NCBI RefSeq assembly: GCF_024323335.1
Contig: NC_066584.1
Location: forward strand, 423,255,319-423,319,318
DNA from: Lathyrus oleraceus
Lineage: Eukaryota > Streptophyta > Magnoliopsida > Fabales > Fabaceae
DNA: 64,000 nt
Direction of reading: 5' to 3'
Shown here: in pieces, positions 44,392 through 56,300 of the stretch
How the letters are laid out: each line of letters opens with the position of its first letter
Position numbering within the stretch: position 1 is the first letter of the stretch
Notes under the pieces: model-generated
Told to the model about the DNA's origin: nothing
Database searches by the model: none
Seen by the model: the letters and a program-made list of their open reading frames with translations, nothing else
Made by a program: the position numbers and the translations under genes

Positions 44392-47038
44392 TAATCTTTT
44401 TCTTCACGTTTTATTTAGAAAACAATTTGAATATTGGATTTGATTTAAGAAAATATTTTGTAAGTTAATTTTGATTTAGAAAATACTTGAACCGAATCCG
44501 GAATGATTTAATTGAGTTTGGAAATGATTTATAATTTATTCTAAAATTATTTTGAAAATTATGGGAAATTGGAATTTGATTTGAGATCAAAGTGAAATAA
44601 TGACTTTAATCACTAACCTTGGCAATTAGTAATTAATCCTATGGATCAAATAATCTAATTAAAAAAAAAATTAAAAATTGAATTTGGAATGGTTTAAAAG
44701 GTTGGATTTTTTTTTAAAAGTAATAAAAATAAATGATTTGATTCATCAAACTGTGAAAACATTTCAAGCAAATCTAGATTCGATTTTGAATAATCAGCTT
44801 AAAAGAAACCTTCAAAAATCGATCTATTGTATCCTCCCTTTAAATTTTATCAGCGAGAATCTAGGCCAAAGAAATGTTGAGGAAGAAACCTGAGTGAGAA
44901 TTGCTACTCATGGAAAATGAAGAACTTTAACTTTACCCACCCCTTTCCCCAAAATACATGTCATGCATTAACATCAAACAACAAAACCTAAGCCAAAATT
45001 ACCAAATTCTGGATCAGTGTTGCATTGGGACCAGTAAAACCAATCTGGCACTACCTTTTGGCACAATGATAATGAGCATTTCACTCGAGCACTTGAACCT
45101 ATCCACGGCTTGGAGGAAGGTAGATGCATCTGGGAGTTAATAGTACACTGTGTACGGAAGCCACTCTGTAATAGCAGCAGAATAACTTTCAACAGAACCT
45201 GCCTCCATAACTTCTAACTGAACGGAACCGAAAAAATCTTCCTAATTGAACCGGGAACATCGCCTTGTAATTAACTTTACAAACTTCCAAGGAATGGAAA
45301 CCGCCTGAAATACAAACCAGCTGCAACCCATAACCTCCAACCTCCCTCACTCGGCAACGAGAGTTTTTAGCCGGCAGCAAGATCTTTTCACTCTGTAGCA
45401 AGGAACTGGTTGCAGAACTGATGCAACCTATGAACCTGCAACAACAATTCCACGAAACTCCAAAACAAACACAATCAGAAACAGATTGAGCAGAAGACGA
45501 AAAATAAGACAAACCAGGAAACTACGAAATGCGAAAAGAAACTCTCTGCAACCGATGACGCTTTGATCTGCGAAGTTAACGAGAGGGCCCCACCACCAAG
45601 AACGAGTAAACCAGCAACACCAACGAATAAACCTTCGTTATCATGCCCGCACTCGATTGCGACCCGGAAGAACCAATCGACGTCGTTTCAGTCATGCATT
45701 CACCGACAGTGAAAAAGAAAAATGTCACCGTAGTTAACTTGATAGAGACATTCACCGCTACGACAAGCGGAAACTTCTAGCTTTTGACACTGTCGTGCTT
45801 CGCAGGTTGAAGATGATGTCGGGTCATAAATCGGATCGGTTTGTGGGTAACTTTCGGAGCATGGTTTGCATTGGATAAAGGGTTTGTGCGTGTAGTGAGT
45901 TTCGATGGTGGATTTGGGGGTGGTGTAACGGCGGAGGTTTGGTTGAGAGAGGGCGAAGGTTTGTGGCTTCGTGAGGAAGATGAAGTATTTTTGTGAGAGG
46001 GACGATGAAGTGAGGACAATGAAGGTGGCGGCGGCTAGGGTTTCGTGAGGGAGTGAGGGTTGAGATTGGGAAATGAGTTGAAGAAGTTGAGGAAGTTTTT
46101 AGAGAGTGAGGGTTTCGTCCCCCCCAACAAGAGGAAAAGCTGTTCCCTTTTATTTTAATTTTATTTTTTGTCCTTTTCCGAAAAAGATCTCTCTTCATGA
46201 GAGAGTCAAAAGAGACGTTGAGACTGCCCCTTTTGTCTCCTAGGCATCTGTTTTTTTTACTATGTGCTTCTTTAACTTTTGTTTTTTTTTTGGTGATGTG
46301 TCAAAGGGTCATTGGCTGAGGAGGATAATTGAGGATAGGGATCCATGTGTTTTCCAATTGGGATCATTGATTAATTTGAATTAAAGGCTACGATTGGACC
46401 AAAGAAACACAACATTGTTAACCAAATTAAAAATGCCTAGAATATCCCTTCTAGAAGCTTTAATCAATTTAAATCACTTAAATTAAATAAATTTCACATT
46501 TTTATATAAACATGATAAAATTAAAATGAGAGCATGATTATACCTATTTAATTTTTTTGATTTTTCTGACACAATAATGAAAATAAACGGATTTAACCTA
46601 AATAAAAAATCAGGTGCGAAATCGCTCGAAAAATTAAACTGAATGTACCAAAATAATCAGTGTGAAATAAACTTATTGGAAAAATACAGTGTTTATTTTA
46701 ATTTTGAAATAAATTTTGACCGATTAAACAGGCTTGAGCTGATCAGAAAGTGGCCGAGAAATTAGCTGAAAAATAAATCGAGCATACCAGATTAAACTAC
46801 GCGAAACGTAGATTAATAAAATTGATGTCTAGAAGCTTGATTTTGAAATTTCTCGTCCACTGATTTGACGCACATCTGTTGATTAATTCAACCGGTTTGT
46901 CTGTAGATCCGAAGAAATTATTTCGACTGATATTTTAGGCACTATGCGGTATGGAATGTATGGTATGCTATGTAGACATGAAATAGCTATGATGAATGTA
47001 TTGAATTGGCGATTCAGGGTCAAAATTGGGGTATGACA
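44392..47038 (-). repeat. 3' LTR of D, inner part (after nested B)
   Basis: This resumes the LTR of D at the CCAGG duplicate (44387-44391) and ends GGTATGACA at 47038, followed by the polypurine tract. Compared with the other LTR it lacks about 90 bp after 44970. Frames on either strand here are LTR sequence, not genes. Confidence 0.92.
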
Positions 47039-47160
47039 GTTGCCCCTATTTAAGTATCTTCAACGTGAGAATATGAAGCAATACACTTTTCATATGATCA
47101 TAGTGGGAGATAGTTAAATACAAAGAAGACCCGGATTTTGATCCTGAATCCCTATGACAT

Positions 47161-47321
47161 GATATGATATGATATGATATGATATGATATGATATGATAT
47201 GATATGATATGATATGATATGATATGATATGATATGATATGATATGATATGATATGATATGATATGATATGATATGATATGATATGATATGATATGATAT
47301 GATATGATATGATATGATATG
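47161..47321. repeat. (GATAT)n microsatellite
   Basis: Thirty-two uninterrupted GATAT units lie near the 3' end of D. The Ser/Tyr/His/Ile frame across it is an artefact. Confidence 0.98.
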
Positions 47322-47563
47322 TGCTGATGCAAGACTCTTTTTTTTGAAATTTTTATCTGCTAGGGATATGGTGAACCCTTAACAGGAGATGCTACTAGGC
47401 AGACCAATCTGTGGGGAATGCTGATGACCCACAGGGAGACAGACAAATGGTAAAAAACAAATTTCGCTGGGGAAAACAAATCCTGCTGGAGAATCAGACA
47501 CACACTAGGGAGTAATCGAAGTGAAAGTTGATAAACAACATTTAGAGTACAAGAGATTTCGGT

Positions 47564-49215
47564 AGTAAGTTCACATATGACTTACTAAACCCGAATAAGG
47601 AAAAAAAATGCTATGACAGGTTCATATATGACCTGGCAATACTGGAATAGAACACAACAACATGTTCATATATGACCTGACAATGCTGGGGAATATCAAG
47701 AGGTTCTGACAGCAGGTTCAGATATGACCTAACCAACTCAGAAAAATTCAAGAAGAGTGTATCAACAGGTTCATATATGACCTGGTAATACTGGAATGAA
47801 AGCTCAACAGTAGGTTCATATATGACCTGACAACACTGAAACAATCGTAGAGAAAAACTCTTCAGAACAGGTTCATATATGACCTGACACTGGAATAAGG
47901 TTCAACAACAGGTTCATATATGACCTGAATAGTATTGAACAAACAGAGAAAGACTCTTCAGAACAGGTTCAAGTATGACCCGACACCGGAATAAAGCTCA
48001 ACAACAGGTTCATACATGACCTGAATAGTATTGAACAAACATAGGGAAAAAATCTTCAGAACAGGTTCATATATGACCTGACACTGGAATAAAGCTCAAC
48101 AACAGGTTCATACATGACCTGAATAGTATTGAACAAACATAGAAAGAATCTTTAGAACAGGTTCATGTATGACCTGACACCGGAATAAAGCTCAACAACA
48201 GGTTCATATATGTCCTGAATAGTATTGAACAAAAATTGGAAAAACTCTTCAGAGCAGGTTCAAGTATGACCTGACCCCGGAATAAAAGCTCAACAACAGG
48301 TTCATATATGACCTGAATAGTATTGAACAAAAATTGGAAAAACTCTTCAGAGCAGGTTCAAGTATGACCTGACCCCGGAATAAAAGCTCAACAACAGGTT
48401 CATATATGACCTGAATAGTATTGAACAAAAATTGGAAAAACTCTTCAGAGCAGGTTCAAGTATGACCTGACCCCGGAATAAAAGCTCAACAACAGGTTCA
48501 TATATGACCTGAATAGTATTGAACAAAATTGGAAAAACTCTTCAGAGCAGGTTCAAGTATGACCTGACCCCGGAATAAAAGCTCAACAACAGGTTCATAT
48601 ATGACCTGAATAGTATTGAACAAAAATTGGAAAAACTCTTCAGAGCAGGTTCAAGTATGACCTGACCCCGGAATAAAAGCTCAACAACAGGTTCATATAT
48701 GACCTGAATAGTATTGAACAAAAATTGGAAAAACTCTTCAGAGCAGGTTCAAGTATGACCTGACCCCGGAATAAAAGCTCAACAACAGGTTCATATATGA
48801 CCTGAATAGTATTGAACAAAATTGGAAAAACTCTTCAGAGCAGGTTCAAGTATGACCTGACCCCGGAATAAAAGCTCAACAACAGGTTCATATATGACCT
48901 GAATAGTATTGAACAAAAATTGGAAAAACTCTTCAGAGCAGGTTCAAGTATGACCTGACCCCGGAATAAAAGCTCAACAACAGGTTCATATATGACCTGA
49001 ATAGTATTGAACAAAAATTGGAAAAACTCTTCAGAGCAGGTTCAAGTATGACCTGACCCCGGAATAAAAGCTCAACAACAGGTTCATATATGACCTGAAT
49101 AGTATTGAACAAACATAGGGAAAAAATCTTCAGAACAGGTTCATATATGACCTGACACTGGAATAAAGCTCAACAACAGGTTCATATATGACCTGAATGG
49201 TATTGAACAAAAATT
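47564..49215 (-). repeat. 3' UTR hairpin satellite of D (97-98-bp period)
   Basis: About 33 hairpins, two per 97-98-bp unit in the regular centre. Each has arms CAGGT and ACCTG around a 9-nt loop, TCATATATG or TCAAGTATG. Spacers read 'aatagtattgaacaaaaattgg' (split: aatagtattgaac, aaaaattgg) and 'ccccggaataaaagctcaac'. The first unit (47564-47586) has arms AGTAAGT and ACTTACT around TCACATATG, a compensated variant. The array lies between the ORF and the 3' LTR, where Tat-lineage elements are known to carry tandem repeats. Confidence 0.92.
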
Positions 49216-50569
49216 GGATTTGAAAATGACTGCGAAAACCGGATGTGGGTTTAAGGGCACCAAATACAAACTGGAATCAAAGGTCAAAGGATCATAGGAT
49301 CGACAACAAGACCTGAGTCAATGCAAAATGAGCACGAAATACATTTCGGCTATGCATGATTTGAATTTCCTTTTATGCATGATATATGAATGATCATGAT
49401 TATGAGAATGCTGACACTGGGCAGACTGGGAGTTTGTAAAGGCTTTTTATGGAGGCTCATGATTCCTCAACACCGAGAACTCAATCAAATATTTTATGAT
49501 AGATGTTGTCAAAGGAGGATTCTATCCAGTTTGATAGCCACAGCTTAGCCAATGGATCCTTTTGGAGGATTAATGAATCGTGCTAGCATAATTTTCGAGC
49601 ACTCGTCTTAAACTCAATAGTATGGCAGAATTCGTTTGAGCAGTTTGAAAGCACAAAGAAGGAGGTTTTGCCCCTCTGTGGCTCATCTTGCCCCAGTTTG
49701 TTGGGTCTTTGGAAATGTTCACCTTGAAAATGGGTTTGGAAACAACTTTCCATGAGACTACCTCGAGATGGCCTGCCCCAAGTGTTTGAAACTTGCAATG
49801 GTCTGAACTTGACTAACCAAATGTTGGAATGGCAGACTCTTGGTTGACTGTCCTTTGGATAGTTGGACTTATTGAGCTCTGAGGTGGCTTGCCCCAGTCT
49901 AAGTCTTGAAGCAAATTACTCTTGGCTAACTGAACCTTGGAGTGATTAGCTCGAATTAACTGATGCTCAAAGTGTTTTGCCCATGACTAGACTTCTTTCA
50001 CTTTATCAAGTTCCTCAACTGTATTTGGAATTTCTTGATGCTAAGTGTTGACTTGCAGATAAGATTGTTCATTCAAAAATGGTAATTCTAATGCAGTGTT
50101 TATGCAAAAATTTGAAATCAAAATTTATTGATATGAACGGGTGAAATACAGTGAACGAGTCATTGATAAGAACACAATGGTGATCAAGTCATTCACAGTA
50201 TGCAAGTTGGCGCCATCAAATGATTAACAAAAATCGTTTGGAGTCAAGTTAACACAACCTTGTTATGGTATGCTTTCAAAGTAAACCATGTCTCAATTAG
50301 GTCTTTGAAGGGTTGTAATGTGGTCTGGTTCATGGTTTTTTTTTTAAACAAAAGGATATAAGGCTCAAAATTTATTTTTACCCACCCCTTCTTCTTGATG
50401 ATCTCCAGTTCCTATTTTCAGTTAATTCAATACACGCATTCGACTTCCAAGAGGGTTCGAAGGTGTGATGAGGGTTCAAGACGAATTTTCTTGAAATGGA
50501 AGTCACCTTATTTTGTTTTTGTCGAGGATTTAATGACCTCTTTTGATTGTTTTTCCTTATCCCTGATTT
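49216..50569 (-). other. 3' UTR of D, no gene seen
   Basis: I see no supported ORF. 'cttgccccag'/'tggcctgcccc' motifs recur loosely (49690-49990), probably old degenerate tandem sequence. Confidence 0.6.
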
Positions 50570-50655
50570 TTCCTGGACCGCTTCTTTGAAGCTTTCGGTC
50601 CATCGGGATGCCCTAACTTTTGCCTAAGTCATTTTGTGGTATTCGACTTAGCGGG
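50570..50655 (-). other. Post-integrase-type hairpins kept in D
   Basis: GGACCG/CGGTCC (50575-50602) and CTAAGTC/GACTTAG (50624-50651) are separated by 'cgggatgccctaacttttgc', which matches 'cgggatgcccttacttttgc' in B right after its integrase stop (32946-32966). D therefore keeps the sequence that follows integrase although pol itself is gone. 50656-51297 shows nothing else. Confidence 0.7.
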
Positions 50656-51297
50656 CCTTTTCTGTGTTTTTTCGTTTCGACTGCCACATTATTGGTGGAT
50701 GGGGATCAACCAACACTAATTTTAGCTTTTCTCAACTTCTTCGACACTTCAACATGTGCGTGAAGGATAACATGTGGTTGAACCTATTTGGAGGGTGTAC
50801 ATATGGACGATTTTTAAAAGATCGAATGCACGATCAAACTATCTGAACATAACTACCCTACCCCAGGTTAAGATTAAGGGTTTTAGATCCGAAATAAACA
50901 CCAACTTCTAGGCTCAAAGTTGTTGACTAGGGATTAACTCCTTATCTCTTCAGTGTTTGGGGATTTGAAACAATGCCTTACATCATCGACAAGGTTTTAC
51001 TCAAAAGCATACCGCAACAATTTCAGGTGTTTCGTTTTCATCATCCTCCTCCCAATCTTTGTTAACACAACAGTTTGATAAACAAAAGTGAATGAGAGGA
51101 ATATTTTTTTTTTAACATAAATTAAAAACGAGTGAATACGAATGGATTAATTCAAAAGATGCATAAACATTTCATTAATCTTACCAATTCAAAGAAAACA
51201 ACAATGCTTAAAAGCAATTAACAATCAACATGCAAGGAAACTACAAAAGAAATGTTGAAACAGCCAAATGATTGCCAGCTCTAGGGAATTGACTTCT

Positions 51298-52305
51298 TCA
51301 AACTTGAAGGTTAGGATCAACAAGCTTTTTGACATCGGCATGATGATCCTCAAATTCTTTTCCTTCAATCTCATCGTTGAACGCGACCCTCCTGGATCCA
51401 CTACTCACTTCTCCTTTTCTTTCATTGGTATGGGTCGTGACATTGGAAATCCAAGGCGGTATCTCAATGCTCTTACCAGGAAACAATGATAGCTCATTAG
51501 CCACATCCCTGACATCTTCCTTGTGGTACAAAACCTTGAGGGGTCTCAAGGGTCCTTTCCCTTTCTCATTACCTGGCTCAGAAATCAAGGTATATGTACC
51601 TGAGCCTTCCTCCTTGAGTGTTAGTGACCCTATGTCAATCAATCCTTGCAGCTTGAGCTTAAAACTCTTGCATTCCTCGATGGAGTGCCCCATTGTCCCA
51701 GTATGGTATTCGCACTTGACCTTCGGATGATCTTCTTCAAAGATTAAGCTCTTTTTGTTAATCAACCCTCGCACCAAGGCTTTCAGCGCTAGGCAAGAAT
51801 CCAAGTCATGTCCCAATGCTCCTTTATGGAATTCACATGTTGCATTTGGATTGTACCATAATAGGTATGGTGACACAGGTGTGAGAGCTCGAGGGGTCAC
51901 CAAAGCATTTTGGATCAGTTGCGGATAGAGCTTGCTATATGGCACCGGAATCGAGTCATTGTGATCCTTGTTCCTCTTGTTCTGATTCTGATTTTTGTTA
52001 TGAACCTGACTTTGGTTACTTTGAGGAGCAATAGCCAGAGGATGTTGATGATGACGTCTTGAGGGAGGTCCATATACTGGTAAATGAGGAGTTGCCACAT
52101 AGAATTTCCCTTGACTTGGGGTAACACCAGATGGATGTGGGGTATTAGCTCTCTTTGTAGCAGCAGTGTATATTGGGTGACCCTCTTTTCCCAACAAGAC
52201 TTGCAGGATTTCCAAGACCCATCTCATTTGGCTCTTCAAAAGATTAAGTTCCTCCTTCAGCGCTTCTTGGCTTTTCCTTAGCTCGTCCATCATCTTCTGA
52301 GACAT
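51298..52305 (-). CDS. Nucleocapsid-like Gag remnant of D, two CHHC knuckles
   Basis: 335 codons, intact. Residues 1-40 form a coiled coil (MSQKMMDELRKSQEALKEEL) like the Gag start of A and B. Residues 45-115 are a Pro/His/Asn/Gln-rich linker. 'PVPYSKLYPQL' (~120) matches 'PMPYSHILPYL' just before the knuckle in A. Two knuckles of form C-x2-H-x5-H-x4-C follow at C157-C171 and C198-C212; A and B have one. The capsid region and everything after nucleocapsid are missing. It could bind the element RNA or compete with Gag; this is inference. It is the only protein D can encode. Confidence 0.82.
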   Translation of the reverse strand: MSQKMMDELRKSQEALKEELNLLKSQMRWVLEILQVLLGKEGHPIYTAATKRANTPHPSGVTPSQGKFYVATPHLPVYGPPSRRHHQHPLAIAPQSNQSQVHNKNQNQNKRNKDHNDSIPVPYSKLYPQLIQNALVTPRALTPVSPYLLWYNPNATCEFHKGALGHDLDSCLALKALVRGLINKKSLIFEEDHPKVKCEYHTGTMGHSIEECKSFKLKLQGLIDIGSLTLKEEGSGTYTLISEPGNEKGKGPLRPLKVLYHKEDVRDVANELSLFPGKSIEIPPWISNVTTHTNERKGEVSSGSRRVAFNDEIEGKEFEDHHADVKKLVDPNLQV

Positions 52306-52529
52306 GGTTCTTTGTTCTTCACGTGTCAGGAATCACTTTGCTTATCATGGACAAAGGATGGATGAGTTTTTTTGGTATTTTCGAGAAATGATATGAAATG
52401 CATGATGACAAATGCATATGCAATGGTATATGAATGGATGTAATGCATGCCATGCATATTTGTGTTTTTTTTATACATGGGTTCAAAAGTCTGAGGTACT
52501 GATAAATTTGATTGCTTTTCCAAAACGGG

Positions 52530-53080
52530 GTTCTCACCGGGTATGGTCTAGGGCTTTGTTACAAAGGATCCCCAGAGTCATTGATTCACAAGAATGTTTG
52601 ACGCTTACGGGAAATACTTTCCGGTCGTCAACTCCATCAAGAGAATCTATTCTGGGTGAGGTTCTCGTACTGACCCTTACGAGGTATTCACCTTGGGAGT
52701 CTGCACTACGCAACCACCGACTGGGTTCTAGACAGGGTACTCAGAGTCATGGATTCAAAAGACTATTTGACGCTTACAGAAAATACTTTCCGGTCGTCAA
52801 CTCCATCTAGGGAATCTATTCTGAGCGAGGTTCTCGTATCGATCCTTACGAAGTATCCACCTCGGGAATCCATACTACGCAACCATCATTTCTAGTTGGC
52901 CAAAGGTTCAATGTTCTAAAAGGTTCTTAGAGTCATGGACCCCTTTGAAACATCGAAGCTTACGAGGTATACACCTCGGGCGACAATATTTGCAAAAAGA
53001 TTTACTCTAAGTGAGGTTCTCGTACCGACTCTTACGAAGTATACACCTCGGGAGTCTGTACTACTCAACCATCATCTTAT
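52530..53080 (-). repeat. Leader repeats of D
   Basis: About three diverged copies (period about 170-186 bp; 'agagtcat' at 52574, 52743 and 52929) with 'gaggttctcgta', 'cttacga.gtat' and 'ttccggtcgtcaactccat'. On the minus strand they match the leader module of element A at 16930-17265. Confidence 0.75.
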
Positions 53081-53301
53081 CTTATGTTTTTTCACTCTAG
53101 ACTCGGGTGTAGAGTCTTTCCCACATAGTTTGCAATCAAATACCCAAGTACCAACAATCACAATAGAACCAATATACAACAGATATATCAATATAATAAT
53201 AAAGATAATAAAAAGCAATAAATAAGGAAAAAGCCACAAAATTAAACAAACAAAGGCACACAAACGTCCTAACTAGGCTTGACTCACTTAGGGATTGGGA
53301 C

Positions 53302-53319
53302 TCCCCAGCAGAGTCGCCA
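53302..53319 (-). promoter_or_regulatory. Primer-binding site of D (tRNA-Arg type)
   Basis: On the minus strand TGGCGACTCTGCTGGGGA, 2 nt from the 5' LTR. Identical to B. Confidence 0.88.
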
Positions 53320-53321
53320 TC

Positions 53322-56300
53322 TGTCGCACCTCGAAAAAATGGGGATACGACTTCAAAGCGAAGCGCGATCGCACGCTCGCAAAGATGGACTGAACAAAGT
53401 CGCCACCGAACTTTATTTATTCCTAAAAAGGAAAGGGGAAATATCGATAAAACCCAAGACAAAATGACAATGATTATTGGTCGTCGCAACCAAATTAGGG
53501 TTCGGGAGTCGATTACGCAAGGGGAAGGTATTAGCACCCCTCACGTCCGTTGTACTCAACGGGAACCATTAGGTCAGTTGTGTGCATTAATGTTAGTTTG
53601 AAATGTTAGGCTTTTTGAATTATTAGGTGGGAAAGAAAGGAAGAAGAGAGAAGAAATATTTTTGGATTTTTTTAACGAAGGACTAAACCTAAGTTTTTTA
53701 TTAGTGGGCCTGACATGATTTAAAAATCCTGCTCCTACGTATCTCAATAGAGAAGTCAAGGCTTACGTAGTTCTGGGTAGAAAATGTTTGTTTGTTGGTC
53801 GATTTTAGCGAAAGTCATACTGTATTAATCGACGAAAACATTATTTTACCCAAAACAGATGAGGAGTGAACGCATACCACACATCAAACGGATTTATAAA
53901 TCTACATTCGGAAAAGCGTCATTTATCTCTACTCAACAATCGTGGCCGAAACATTGTTTTGTATCACCTTAAGACAATATATCTTTCGTTTATGAAAAAG
54001 GTTTTTTTTTGGTTAGTCGCACGGCGGCGAGAAAAGAGTTTGATTGGTTGGATGTATTTTGAATGATGACGAGGACTTGGATGAGCGAGATATACATCTC
54101 GAATCCTAGTCTCAGGAGTGCACGGTATACACCATGTTCCATTTCCATCTTTATTGAAAAAGTATTAAGGTAGGAATTAGGTATTTTGAAGTTTGAAAGA
54201 CGAGTACTTGTGACCTACAAGCTCTTACAGCTTGGGTCTAATACTCGGGACTACGTCTGGACATTCCACCCAGGCAGTCTGTTTCTTCCCAATATTGCTA
54301 AGAAAATGACTCGAATATTTATGAATGTTTTGGAGGGAAGACGAATATTTATGGCTTGCAAGCTCTTACAGCTTGAGCCTAATATTCGGGATTACGACTG
54401 GACATTGCATCCAGGTAATCTTTTTCTTCCAACTTTATTAAGAAAATGGTTTAGATATTCATAACTATTTTGGAGAGAAGACGAATATTTATGGCTTGCA
54501 AGCTCTTACAGCTTGAGCCTAATATTCGGGATTACGACTGGACATTCCATCCAGGTAATCTTTTTCTTCCAACTTTATTAAGAAAATGATTTTGAATATT
54601 AAAGTGTTAAAGAGAAGACGAATATTTATGGCTTGCAAGCTCTTACAGCTTGAGCCTAATATTCGGGATTACGACTGGACATTTCATCCAGGTAATCTTT
54701 TTCTTCCAACTTTATTAAGAAAATGGTTTAGATATTCATAACTATTTTGGAGAGAAGACGAATATTTATGGCTTACAAGCTCTTACAGCTTGAGCCTAAT
54801 ATTCGGGATTACGACTGGACATTCCATCCAGGTAATCTTTTTCTTCACGTTTTATTTAGAAAACAATTTGAATATTGGATTTGATTTAAGAAAATATTTT
54901 GTAAGTTAATTTTGATTTAGAAAATACTTGAACCGAATCCGGAATGATTTAATTGAGTTTGGAAATGATTTATAATTTATTCTAAAATTATTTTAAAAAT
55001 TATGGGAAATTGGAATTTGATTTGAGATCAAAGTGAAATAATGACTTTAATCACTAACCTTGGCAATTAGTAATTAATCCTATGGATCAAATAATCTAAT
55101 TAAAAAAAATTTAAAAATTGAATTTGGAATGGTTTAAAAGGTTGGATTTTTTTTAAAAGTAATAAAAATAAATGATTTGATTCATCAAACTGTGAAAACA
55201 TTTCAAGCAAATCTAGATTCGATTTTGAATAATCAGCTTAGAAGAAACCTTCAAAAAACGATCTATTGTATCCTCCCTTTAAATTTTATCAGCGAGAATC
55301 TAGGCCAAAGAAATGTTGAGGAAGAAACCTGAGTGAGAATTGCTACTCATGGAAAATGAAGAACTTTAACTTTACCCACCCCTTTCCCCAAAATACATGT
55401 CATGCATTAACCAGAAAAAAAAGTTCATCTTTGTATTATGCATGCTATTCTATAATAGAAGAGCCTAATATTCCACAGTTATTTATCGCCCTTGAAGGAC
55501 ACATCAAACAACAAAACCTAAGCCAAAATTACCAAATTTTGGATCAGTGTTGCATTAGGACCAGCAAAACCAATCTGGCACTACCTTTTGGCACAATGAT
55601 AATGAGCATTTCACTCGAGCACTTGAACCTATCCACGGCTTGGAGGAAGGTAGATGCATCTGGGAGTTAATAGTACACTGTGTACGGAAGACACTCCGTA
55701 ATAGCAGCAGAATAACTTTCAACAGAACCTGCCTCCAAAACTTCTAACTGAACGGAACCGAAAAAATCTTCCTAATTGAACCGGGAACATCGCCTTGTAA
55801 TTAACTTTACAAACTTCCAACGAATGACAACCGCCTGAAATACAAACCAGCTGCAACCCATAACCTCCAACCTCCCTCACTCGGCAACGAGAGTTTTTAG
55901 CCGGCAGCAAGATCTTTTCACTCTGTAGCAAGGAACTGGTTGCAGAACTGATGCAACCTATGAACCTGCAACAACAATTCCACGAAACTCCAAAACAAAC
56001 ACAATCAGAAACAGATTGAGCAGAAGACGAAAAATAAGACAAACCAGGAAACTACGAAACGCGAAAAGAAACTCTCTGCAACCGATGACGCTTTGATCTG
56101 CGAAGTTAACGAGAGGGCCCCACCACCAAGAACGAGTAAACCAGCAACACCAACGAATAAACCTTCGTTATCATGCCCGCACTCGATTGCGACCCGGAAG
56201 AACCAATCGATGTCGTTTCAGTCATGCATTCACCGACAGTGAAAAAGAAAACCGTCACCGTAGTTAACTTGATAGAGACATTCACCGTTACGACAAGCGG

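Noticed and set aside
45189..46198. Minus-strand ORFs of 80-124 codons, repeated at 55719-56564
   Set aside because: Both sets lie in the two LTRs of D at equivalent positions and match no domain I know; the copies are explained by LTR identity.
47114..47332. ORF with Ser/Tyr/His/Ile repeats
   Set aside because: It is a translation of the (GATAT)n microsatellite.
47564..49215. CRISPR-like regular array
   Set aside because: The whole 97-98-bp unit repeats, spacers included; there are no unique spacers or cas genes, and the setting is a plant retroelement 3' UTR.
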